Shown here in pieces: positions 1-5,670 of a stretch of 7,798 bases of DNA; within the stretch, counting starts at the first letter, position 1; every line of letters starts with the position of its first letter. The translations under genes were made by a program, and so were the position numbers. Source of the DNA: an uncultured Collinsella sp. (lineage in GTDB: Bacteria > Actinomycetota > Coriobacteriia > Coriobacteriales > Coriobacteriaceae). The notes beneath the pieces were generated by a model that did not search any database, was not told where the DNA came from, and saw nothing but the letters and a program-made list of their open reading frames with translations. The stretch covers positions 1 to 7,798 of the forward strand of contig CAUDZT010000079.1 of assembly GCA_958453935.1 (NCBI GenBank), in the 5' to 3' direction.

Positions 1-390
1 CAGCGCGTACGACGCTATTACGACGGCTTTGGCGGCCCGGTTTGCGACATGATTTATGACGAGGACCATCTGGCAGGGGAGGGCGCCGCGCGCGGCAATA
101 CCCTTGTGGCCGTGAACGATGCCGCCCTGGTGACCGACGTGTCCGAACTTGAGTATCGCGAGCTGCTGGTGCCGATCGTGCGCGATGGCAGTGCGGTGGC
201 TCCGCGTGAGAGCATCCAGGACGCGCGCGAGCGCTGTGCTTGGGCGCTCGACCATCTGGACGCAGCTTTCAAGCGCTTCCTGTACCCGCAGACCTATGTG
301 GTGGGTATGGAGCAGGGCCTGGCTCAGGTGCGCGACGAGCTCGTGCGCAAGAACATGGCCGCGGCCTCTGCCTTTCCCTGGGCTCACTAA
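1..390 (+). CDS. pncB: Nicotinate phosphoribosyltransferase, C-terminal part (partial at window edge)
   Basis: The frame is open from base 1 and ends at TAA 388-390, giving 129 residues of a protein that starts outside the window. The enzyme makes nicotinate mononucleotide from nicotinate and PRPP with ATP hydrolysis, in the cytoplasmic NAD salvage (Preiss-Handler) pathway. Recognition rests on the family's C-terminal pattern: a GGPVCDMIYDED segment near the start, a YRELLVPIVRDG strand (a common 'ELLVPIF-DG' signature), then a helical tail in which RFLYPQTYVVGMEQGL matches the usual 'R--NPH-Y-VDLS--L' ending. The catalytic core lies upstream and cannot be checked. The next gene, proB, starts 79 bases on in the same direction with no T-rich terminator between them, so co-transcription is possible. 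Identification is from remembered family patterns. Confidence 0.8.
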   Translation, partial: QRVRRYYDGFGGPVCDMIYDEDHLAGEGAARGNTLVAVNDAALVTDVSELEYRELLVPIVRDGSAVAPRESIQDARERCAWALDHLDAAFKRFLYPQTYVVGMEQGLAQVRDELVRKNMAAASAFPWAH

Positions 391-469
391 TTCCTTGGGC
401 GGTAGGGGCGAGTCACGCTTCCCTGGCCGCCGGCTCGGCCGTTCGCTGAACAGTTGATTGGTTTGACGT

Positions 470-1597
470 ATGACGACTTCTTATAAAACGATGGTGGTAA
501 AGATCGGTTCGTCCACGGTGGTGGGCGCCGACGGCAAGGTCAACCGCGCCTTTATCGGCGGGCTTGCCGACCAGGCCGCAGCGCTGCGCGAGCTTGGCTG
601 GCGCCTGATCGTGGTGAGCTCGGGCGCCATTGCCTGCGGCTATCCCGTGCTGGGCTTCGACCGTAAGCCGGTCGGCGACCTGCCGAGCCTGCAGGCCTGC
701 GCCTCGGCCGGTCAGTGCATCATCTCGTCGGCCTACGACGAGGAGTTCCATGCGCGCGACCTGCTCACCTCGCTCGTGCTGCTCACGCGTCACGACACGG
801 CGCGCCGCACGTCCTACCTGCACGCGCGCGACGCCCTGCTTCGCCTGGTGGAGCTCGGCGTGGTGCCGGTCGTCAACGAGAACGATACCGTCACCGTCGA
901 TGAGATCAAGTTTGGCGACAACGACACGCTGGCGGCGCTTGTGAGCTGCCTGGTTTCTGCCGATCTGTGCGTGACGCTCTCGGACATCGATGGTCTCTAT
1001 ACTGCCAATCCGCATGAAGACCCCACGGCCGAGTTTGTTCCTGTCGTGCATAAGATCGATGCCAAGATTATCGCCTCGGCGGGCGATTCTTCCACATCGG
1101 TGGGTACGGGCGGCATGATCACCAAGATTCGCGCGAGCCGCATTCTCATGACGGCGGGCATTCAAAGCGTGATTTGCTCGGGCGAGGAGCCCGATGCGCT
1201 CGTGCGTCTGGCCCGCGGCGAGAGCGTGGGTACGCTGTTCGATCCGCCGGCGGAGCGCCTGGACATTGCGCCGCGCAAGTTGTGGATTGCACTGGGCGAC
1301 AAGGCGCACGGCTCGGTGACGGTCGATGACGGCGCCGCGAAGGCGCTGGTCAGCTGCGGATCGTCGCTGCTCGCGGTGGGTATTCGCGAGGTCGATGGCC
1401 AGTTTGCCGAGGGCGATGTGCTCGACGTGTGCGACCCGAGCGGCATGGTTGTCGCCCGCGGTATCGCCGAGGCCGATTCGGACGTGCTGGAGCTTGCCGC
1501 CGGCCGCCGCCAGGACCAGATCGCCAGCAACCGCCTGCTCGCTAACCTGGCCGAGAAGCCCGCAATCCATCGAGACAACTTGATTGTATTTGCTTAG
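470..1597 (+). CDS. proB: Glutamate 5-kinase (proline biosynthesis, step 1)
   Basis: This 375-residue cytoplasmic enzyme phosphorylates L-glutamate to gamma-glutamyl phosphate with ATP, and the product is passed to ProA. The amino-acid-kinase domain fills about residues 7-255: MVVKIGSSTVV at 8-18, VVSSGAIACG at 48-57, LPSLQACASAGQ at 71-82, NENDTV at 136-141, FGDNDTLAAL at 148-157, LSDIDGLY at 170-177 and the phosphate-binding GTGGMITKI at 212-220. A C-terminal PUA domain (about 275-350) is present, as in the long E. coli-type enzyme (367 residues). An in-frame TGA at 464-466 limits the start to ATG 470; ATG 491 (residue 8) is the only near alternative. No Shine-Dalgarno sequence precedes ATG 470, unlike most neighbours. 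Proline feedback normally acts through this enzyme. The gene is not adjacent to proA: a peptidase gene on the other strand separates them. Confidence 0.97.
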   Translation: MTTSYKTMVVKIGSSTVVGADGKVNRAFIGGLADQAAALRELGWRLIVVSSGAIACGYPVLGFDRKPVGDLPSLQACASAGQCIISSAYDEEFHARDLLTSLVLLTRHDTARRTSYLHARDALLRLVELGVVPVVNENDTVTVDEIKFGDNDTLAALVSCLVSADLCVTLSDIDGLYTANPHEDPTAEFVPVVHKIDAKIIASAGDSSTSVGTGGMITKIRASRILMTAGIQSVICSGEEPDALVRLARGESVGTLFDPPAERLDIAPRKLWIALGDKAHGSVTVDDGAAKALVSCGSSLLAVGIREVDGQFAEGDVLDVCDPSGMVVARGIAEADSDVLELAAGRRQDQIASNRLLANLAEKPAIHRDNLIVFA

Positions 1598-1634
1598 GCC
1601 TCGACGCCGGGCGCCTTCGATCTGCAATGCACGT

Positions 1635-1664
1635 GGGGCGAAATTACCAGGGTAACTTTGCCCC
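1635..1664. repeat. Imperfect inverted repeat downstream of proB
   Basis: Two 14-base arms (1635-1648 and 1651-1664), running from GGGGC to GCCCC, pair with one G-U wobble and one A-C mismatch around a very small loop. The structure lies about 38 bases past the proB stop. It is not followed by a T-run, so it is a poor intrinsic terminator; it could be an RNA 3'-end barrier or a protein site. Confidence 0.45.
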
Positions 1665-1686
1665 GCCGCGCTTATGTCCGAGCTGG

Positions 1687-1850
1687 TCGCCACGAAAACG
1701 GCCCATCTACTACGTTTAATAGGCTATCGGTGACCATGCCAAGAATTGCAAAAAGAAAACCGCAGGTAGAACGCCTGCGGTTTTCTTTATTTATGGCATC
1801 TGGTTGGGCCATGCGGGTGAAACGTAGTAGATGGGCCGCTTTCGTGGCGA
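1687..1850. repeat. Pair of 31-bp inverted repeats enclosing a terminator
   Basis: The arm at 1687-1717 is the reverse complement of the arm at 1820-1850 over 31 bases with a single mismatch. Each arm contains the core CCCATCTACTACGTTT or its complement. The arms enclose 102 bases, with a strong bidirectional terminator near the middle. A transcript from either side could fold into a long outer stem around the terminator hairpin. The length of about 164 bases, the terminal inverted repeats and the absence of a credible gene fit a small non-autonomous mobile element or an interspersed repeat, but no target duplication is evident. Function is unknown. Confidence 0.6.
1752..1788. terminator. Bidirectional intrinsic terminator between proB and the peptidase gene
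   Basis: A perfect 15-bp stem (1752-1766 with 1774-1788) has a 7-base loop. Its G+C core is CCGCAGG / CCTGCGG, extended by A-rich bases on the left and T-rich bases on the right (TTTTCTTTATTTAT). The mirror-image layout gives a U-rich tail in both directions, which suits the convergent ends of proB (plus) and the peptidase gene (minus). Confidence 0.85.
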
Positions 1851-1860
1851 AGGACATCAT

Positions 1861-1914
1861 CCGGCACTTGGGGACGTTTCTATTGTGCCGGCAGGTGGGG
1901 ACACTCCTTTGCTA
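1861..1914 (-). repeat. Diverged palindromic element at the 3' end of the peptidase gene
   Basis: On the plus strand CCGGCACTTGGGGAC (1861-1875) recurs as CCGGCAGGTGGGGAC (1888-1902), a direct repeat with a 27-base period. CCGGCAC (1861-1867) also pairs with GTGCCGG (1885-1891). Read on the gene strand, the element begins a few bases after the TAG stop (1912-1914). Inside the palindrome it has AATAGAAACGTCCCC, resembling the AATAAACCTGTCCC found on one strand of the three TAA-linked elements further right. It therefore looks like a second family with the same plan, placed in the opposite orientation relative to its gene. The relationship is judged by eye. Confidence 0.5.
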
Positions 1915-3330
1915 GAAGATTCGGCGCAGGTCTCCGCGGTTGAGGGCCTCGTCGAAGAGGTGCTTGAATACCATACTGCCGTGCAGGCCGTCGTGCTCGA
2001 ACTCGTTGGTCACCCAGGCGCGCGAGTTGCCCACGCGGCTGAGCGTGTCGAGCTGCATGCCCGAGTCCACGTACATGTCATCGAAGTACACCGCGGCCTG
2101 CAGGGGCACCTCGTTGCACGCCAGGCGCTGCGGGTCGTAGATCTTGTCCCAGCTTGTGTCTTCCATAAGCAGATCCATGGCGGGCTTGAAGGGCTTGAGC
2201 TCGGGCATCTGCTCGAACATCCACGGGAACATGGCCTCGCCGGTAAACATGAGCGGGCGCGCGAGGGTGTCAAACTCGGCGCGGTGTGCCTTCTCTTCAG
2301 CCGCGGCCCAGCCAATGGGCATGGTGTCACCGTCGGCGTATATGAACTCCTGCAGCGTCCAGTACAGCGGATTCGTGCGCGTGTTGGTGCGCTCGAAGGC
2401 GCGCATCAAAAAGCTGTCGGATACCGAGGCGCCGCAGGTCAGCGCGCCGTCGCCGTCAACAAAAGCGTGATCGATAATCCAATGCATGCGCTCAAAGCTC
2501 GGCTTCATGCCAAAGTCGCTGCCCATGAGCTGTAGGCGCTCGACCGTCATCGGCGAGCCGTCGGGCAGCACGGGCTTCTGAGCCTCGAGCGCATCGGCCA
2601 GGGCTGCCACGCGCTCGACGTCGGCAGGGTAGCGGTCGTAATACTGCTGCGTCTTGGCGACCATGCGCGGGAAGGTGTGCGCGTAGACTTCGCTTGCGCT
2701 CGCCGGCACGTGGGGGATGCCGCCGCAGGTAAAGCTTGCCGCCACGCCCTCGGGGAAGAGCGACAGATAGCTCAGCGTCAAAAAGCCGCCGTAGCTCTGC
2801 CCGAGTGTGACCCAGGGCCTGCCGCCAAAGCCTACCAGGCGCAGGTACTCAAAATCGCGCACGATAGAGCTGGCGAGGTGACGCTTGAGGAAGTCCGCCT
2901 GCGAGCGTGCTGTATCGGCGCCGGCGGCCTCGGCGCGATCGCCCAAGGTGGCAATCGTGCGTCCGTCCACGCAGCTACTGCGTCCGGTGCCGCGCTGGTC
3001 GGGCAGGACCACGCGGAAGTGCTTGACGGCCTCTTCGATCCAGCCATCGCTTGTGGGCGACAGCGGACGCGGGCTCTCGCCGCCGGGGCCGCCCTGCAAA
3101 AACAGGAGCAGCGGCAGATCGTCGTTGATGCGGTCGGGCGCGCAAACCACGCGGTAGAAGAGCTTGATGCTCTCGGGCGCGCCGGCGATGGGCGCCGGCA
3201 TAGCGCCGCGGCGCATGGTGCTGCCGACGGCCAGGAGCATCGGCTCCAGGCCGCGCCAGTCGAGGGGGACGTCGATGCTGTGGTCCTCGACGTAAAGGCC
3301 GGGGACGTGGTACGAAGTGATGAGGGCCAT
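1912..3330 (-). CDS. Proline iminopeptidase-like alpha/beta hydrolase (peptidase family S33)
   Basis: This 472-residue protein probably removes N-terminal proline from peptides in the cytoplasm. It has no signal peptide. Alpha/beta-hydrolase landmarks appear in order: LLLFLQGGPGGESP (74-87), carrying the GGPGG oxyanion motif typical of S33 prolyl aminopeptidases; VVLPDQRGTGRS (107-118); the nucleophile elbow GQSYGGF (177-183) with Ser179; a helical cap (about 205-350); a probable acid residue within YFDDMYVD (415-422); and His450 in EHDGLHGS. The length fits the long actinobacterial/Aeromonas-type group. ATG 3330 is chosen because the protein similarity begins there and GGAAG precedes it; the frame stays open to 3411, but that stretch looks like leader and promoter. 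The gene sits between proB and proA on the opposite strand, diverging from proA, which favours a proline-salvage role. Other S33 hydrolase activities cannot be excluded. Confidence 0.85.
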   Translation of the reverse strand: MALITSYHVPGLYVEDHSIDVPLDWRGLEPMLLAVGSTMRRGAMPAPIAGAPESIKLFYRVVCAPDRINDDLPLLLFLQGGPGGESPRPLSPTSDGWIEEAVKHFRVVLPDQRGTGRSSCVDGRTIATLGDRAEAAGADTARSQADFLKRHLASSIVRDFEYLRLVGFGGRPWVTLGQSYGGFLTLSYLSLFPEGVAASFTCGGIPHVPASASEVYAHTFPRMVAKTQQYYDRYPADVERVAALADALEAQKPVLPDGSPMTVERLQLMGSDFGMKPSFERMHWIIDHAFVDGDGALTCGASVSDSFLMRAFERTNTRTNPLYWTLQEFIYADGDTMPIGWAAAEEKAHRAEFDTLARPLMFTGEAMFPWMFEQMPELKPFKPAMDLLMEDTSWDKIYDPQRLACNEVPLQAAVYFDDMYVDSGMQLDTLSRVGNSRAWVTNEFEHDGLHGSMVFKHLFDEALNRGDLRRIF

Positions 3331-3368
3331 GTGAGTCTTCCGTTCGTTGCGGTGTTTCGGGTTGACCA

Positions 3369-3399
3369 ATTCTACCGCCGTGGGCGAGGCCATGCGCAA
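3369..3399 (-). promoter_or_regulatory. Possible promoter of the peptidase gene
   Basis: On the minus strand TAGAAT (3374-3369) is a good -10 match. TTGCGC (3399-3394) could be a -35, but the 19-base spacer is long. Transcription would start near 3362 and leave a leader of about 32 bases. The 112-base divergent region must also hold the proA promoter, for which no convincing pair was seen, although TTGACC occurs at 3362-3367. Confidence 0.35.
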
Positions 3400-3442
3400 A
3401 TCGGCTACCATGGTTGCAAACTTCTAGGAGAAAGGGCCGCCC

Positions 3443-4729
3443 ATGTCGGTCGATATAGCCACGTATGTCCACGATCTTGCCGTTGCCGCCAAGGCAGCGT
3501 CGGCCTCGCTTGCCACGGCGAGCGATGAACAGCGCCAGGAGGCCGTGCGCGCCATGGCCGCAGCGCTGCGCAACGGTATCGACTCCATCGTTGCCGCCAA
3601 CGAGCTCGATATGTCCGCCGCGCGCGATGCGGGTACCTCGGCCGGACTGCTCGATCGTCTGCTGCTGACGCCCGAGCGCATCGAGGGCATGGCCGCCGGC
3701 CTGGAAAAGCTCGCCGAGCTGCCCGATCCTGTGGGCCGCGTGCTCGACCACCGCGTGCTCGCAAGCGGCGTGGACCTCACCCGCGTGAGCGTGCCGTTGG
3801 GCCTGGTCGCCATGGTCTACGAGGCACGCCCCAACGTGACGGCCGACGCCGCGGGCATCTGCATCCGCACCGGCAACGCCTGTATTCTGCGCGGCGGCTC
3901 GCTGGCCTATCACTCGTGTGCCATGATTGCCGAGCTACTGGCCGATGCCCTCGAGGCCAAGGGCTTCCCGCGTGAGGCCGTCTCGATGATTGAGTCTACC
4001 GACCGCGAGGCAACCGGCGAGCTCATGAAGCTTCGCGGCATCGTCGATGTGCTCATTCCGCGTGGCGGTGCAGGCCTGATCCAGCGCTGCGTGCGCGAGT
4101 CGCTTGTGCCGGTGATCGAGACGGGCACAGGCAACTGCCACATCTACGTGCATGAATCCGCCGATTTTGACAAGGCGCTCAACATTATCGTCAACGCTAA
4201 GACGCAGCGCGTGGGCGTGTGCAATGCCGCCGAGTCGCTGCTGGTCGACCGTGCCGTGGCGGATTCGTTTTTGCCGGCGGTCGTTGCCGTGCTGCACGAC
4301 CACGGCGTGCTGATTCACGGCGACGAGGCCACGTGCGCCGCATGCGCTGCCGCCGGGCTTGCCGAGGGCGACGACTATGTTGCCGCGACTGAGGAGGACT
4401 GGGGCCGCGAGTATCTGGCGCTCGAGATGAGCGTGAAGGTCGTGGCGAACGAGGACGAAGCCATCGCGCACATCAACCGCTACGGCACCATGCACTCCGA
4501 GGCCATCGTTGCCGAGGACGAGGATGCCTGCGAGCGCTTCCTGGACGCGGTCGATGCCTCGGCCGTGTATGCCAACGCCAGCACGCGCTTCACCGACGGC
4601 GGCGAGTTTGGCCTGGGCGCCGAGATCGGCATCTCGACCCAAAAGCTCCACGCCCGCGGCCCCTTTGCCGCCGAGGCCCTCACTACCTACAAATACAAGC
4701 TCCGCGGCACCGGCCAGGTCCGTCCCTAA
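3443..4729 (+). CDS. proA: Gamma-glutamyl phosphate reductase (proline biosynthesis, step 2)
   Basis: This 428-residue NADPH-dependent enzyme of the aldehyde dehydrogenase superfamily reduces gamma-glutamyl phosphate to glutamate 5-semialdehyde, which cyclises towards proline. The whole family length is present. Signature stretches are VPLGLVAMVYEARPNVT (117-133), IRTGNACILRGG (141-152), LIPRGGAGLI (204-213), VIETGTGNCHIYVH (224-237), NAKTQRVGVCNAAESLLV (251-268) with the catalytic cysteine at 260, and FTDGGEFGLGAEIGIST (383-399) followed by LTTYKY. ATG 3443 is the family start; AGGAG at 3426-3430 lies 12 bases upstream, rather far, with AAAGGG in between. The stop codon TAA overlaps a palindromic repeat, followed by a terminator. 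ProB, its metabolic partner, is 1.8 kb upstream and separated by a gene on the other strand, so the two are expressed from different transcripts. Confidence 0.97.
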   Translation: MSVDIATYVHDLAVAAKAASASLATASDEQRQEAVRAMAAALRNGIDSIVAANELDMSAARDAGTSAGLLDRLLLTPERIEGMAAGLEKLAELPDPVGRVLDHRVLASGVDLTRVSVPLGLVAMVYEARPNVTADAAGICIRTGNACILRGGSLAYHSCAMIAELLADALEAKGFPREAVSMIESTDREATGELMKLRGIVDVLIPRGGAGLIQRCVRESLVPVIETGTGNCHIYVHESADFDKALNIIVNAKTQRVGVCNAAESLLVDRAVADSFLPAVVAVLHDHGVLIHGDEATCAACAAAGLAEGDDYVAATEEDWGREYLALEMSVKVVANEDEAIAHINRYGTMHSEAIVAEDEDACERFLDAVDASAVYANASTRFTDGGEFGLGAEIGISTQKLHARGPFAAEALTTYKYKLRGTGQVRP

Positions 4730-4772
4730 ACCTACCAAAAAGGGACAGGTTTTTTTTGGCAGGTTTTATCTG
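4727..4772 (+). repeat. Stop-codon-linked palindromic repeat, copy A
   Basis: Copy A begins with the TAA stop of proA. Left arm AACCTACCAAAA (4729-4740) and right arm TTTTGGCAGGTT (4754-4765) enclose a 13-base loop with GGGACAGG, and the tail TTATCTG ends the similarity at 4772. It differs from copies B and C by one extra A after the stop codon, a G-to-A change in the left arm and an A-to-T change in the loop. A terminator starts 8 bases further on. Confidence 0.85.
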
Positions 4773-4779
4773 CGGTTTT

Positions 4780-4808
4780 GCCGGGCGACACGTTCGCCCG
4801 GCTTTTTT
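4780..4808 (+). terminator. Intrinsic terminator of proA
   Basis: An 8-bp G+C stem, GCCGGGCG (4780-4787) with CGCCCGGC (4795-4802), has a 7-base loop and is followed at once by six T residues (4803-4808). It is a textbook intrinsic terminator about 50 bases after the proA stop, just past repeat copy A. Confidence 0.9.
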
Positions 4809-4849
4809 CTCCGCATAACTTTTTTGCCTTTCGGCTTGAGCCGCGGCGA

Positions 4850-4857
4850 TATACGAT
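4850..4857 (+). promoter_or_regulatory. Possible -10 region for the HD-domain gene
   Basis: TATACGAT (4850-4857) contains two overlapping -10-like hexamers upstream of the HD-domain gene and after the proA terminator. No good -35 was found at 16-18 bases. The HD-domain gene must have its own promoter because the proA terminator lies between them, but this assignment is weak. Confidence 0.3.
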
Positions 4858-4900
4858 AGTGACACCGTGTCCTAACATCGACTCACCTGGAGGTATTGCC

Positions 4901-5500
4901 ATGTCCCAGACGCTCACCGCCGGAATCACCCGCGACCGCGCATTCGAACTGCTCAACGAGCACAACAAGGACCCGTTTCACATTACCCATGGCGAGACGG
5001 TTGAGGGCACCATGCGCTACTTTGCGCGCGAGTTCGACCCCGAGAACGAGGAGTTCTGGGGCATCGTCGGTCTGCTCCACGACCTGGATTGGGAGGAGCA
5101 TGAGGACGACCCCATGAACCACACCATCTACGCTGCCGAGATTCTTAAGGGCGAAGGTGCGTCTCCCGAGCTCATTCGCGCCATCCAGACGCACACGTCG
5201 GACTTCAACACCTCGCTGCCCAAACCCGAGCTGCAGATGGAAAAGATCCTGTTTGCCTGCGATGAGCTCACCGGGCTGATCGGAGCCGCCGTCATCATGC
5301 GCCCGAGCAAGAGCGTCATGGACTTTACGACCAAGTCACTCAAGAAGAAGTTCAAGGACAAGCGCTTTGCCGCCGGCTGCTCGCGCGACGTGATTTCGCA
5401 GGGCGCCGAGATGCTCGGCTGGGAGCTCCCCGAGCTCTTTGACCGCACCATCGCGGCCATGCAGTCCTTCGCGCCCGACCGCGACACCTTCCAGGCCTAA
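4901..5500 (+). CDS. HD-domain metal-dependent hydrolase of unknown substrate
   Basis: The 199-residue soluble protein carries an HD-type metal-dependent phosphohydrolase fold. Likely metal ligands are His30 (HITHGETVEG), the His60-Asp61 pair in VGLLHDLDWEE (56-66), His74, His98 in AIQTHTSDF and possibly Asp121. The sequence order H...HD...H...H with 'GLLHDLDWE' is typical of a widespread group of uncharacterised HD/HDIG proteins; the substrate, perhaps a nucleotide, cannot be read from the sequence. There are no membrane segments or extra domains. ATG 4901 is preceded by GGAGG (4889-4893) at a 7-base spacing, which decides the start over the in-frame ATG at 4778 that lies in the proA terminator. 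It is a single-gene unit between terminators, and its TAA stop is the first part of repeat copy B. Confidence 0.85.
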   Translation: MSQTLTAGITRDRAFELLNEHNKDPFHITHGETVEGTMRYFAREFDPENEEFWGIVGLLHDLDWEEHEDDPMNHTIYAAEILKGEGASPELIRAIQTHTSDFNTSLPKPELQMEKILFACDELTGLIGAAVIMRPSKSVMDFTTKSLKKKFKDKRFAAGCSRDVISQGAEMLGWELPELFDRTIAAMQSFAPDRDTFQA

Positions 5501-5542
5501 CCTGCCAAAAAGGGACAGGTTTATTTTGGTAGATTTTATCTG
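5498..5542 (+). repeat. Stop-codon-linked palindromic repeat, copy B
   Basis: Copy B begins with the TAA stop of the HD-domain gene. Left arm AACCTGCCAAAA (5499-5510), loop AGGGACAGGTTTA (5511-5523), right arm TTTTGGTAGATT (5524-5535) and tail TTATCTG (to 5542) match copies A and C. Two changes in the right arm weaken the palindrome: one gives a G-U wobble, the other a mismatch. It is the left member of the inverted pair around the transposase gene. Confidence 0.85.
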
Positions 5543-5543
5543 G

Positions 5544-5584
5544 GAAAACGCTTCCGTTGGATGTTATTCAGCGGAAGCGTTTTC
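5544..5584 (+). terminator. Terminator hairpin after the HD-domain gene
   Basis: A perfect 13-bp stem (GAAAACGCTTCCG 5544-5556 with CGGAAGCGTTTTC 5572-5584) has a 15-base loop. T residues in the 3' arm and the following TGTTTG give a moderately U-rich tail. It lies directly after repeat copy B and may also stop the transposase transcript arriving from the other side. Confidence 0.75.
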
Positions 5585-5670
5585 TGTTTGACATGGTGAA
5601 GCTGGCGAATGGCGGCGCCTCGCGGCAGACAGCTGCGCTTCGCCGTATCCGTAACTCGGCAAACGCGACG

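Noticed and set aside
425..440. GGCCG / CGGCC short stem between the NAD-salvage gene and proB
   Set aside because: Five base pairs in G+C-rich sequence without a T-run; expected by chance and not a credible terminator.
413..1693. Long minus-strand open frame (426 codons) opposite proB
   Set aside because: It is a shadow of the G+C-rich proB frame: low-complexity Arg/Ala/His-rich sequence with no recognisable family, while the plus strand has every glutamate 5-kinase motif.
1672..1860. Short minus-strand open frame across the terminator
   Set aside because: It reads through both inverted-repeat arms and the terminator stem, so the frame is better explained by the repeat structure than by a gene.
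1831..2535. Plus-strand open frame opposite the peptidase gene
   Set aside because: It overlaps the peptidase coding region and begins inside the 31-bp inverted repeat. It has no ribosome site and no recognisable protein similarity.
3331..3411. Longer N-terminus for the peptidase (start at 3411)
   Set aside because: The extra 27 residues have no hydrolase similarity and would overlap the likely promoter. ATG 3330 has a modest ribosome site and starts the conserved protein.
2975..3913. Minus-strand open frame spanning the 5' ends of the peptidase and proA genes
   Set aside because: It crosses two well-supported genes and the promoter region. Its Arg/His-rich composition is typical of antisense G+C-rich reading.
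3935..4738. Minus-strand open frame opposite proA
   Set aside because: Shadow of proA codon structure, with no family motif and no ribosome site.
5604..5644. GGCGAA...TTCGCC inverted repeat downstream of the transposase gene
   Set aside because: Only six outer base pairs enclose a long G+C-rich interior with several competing small stems. It is too weak to call an element end or terminator.
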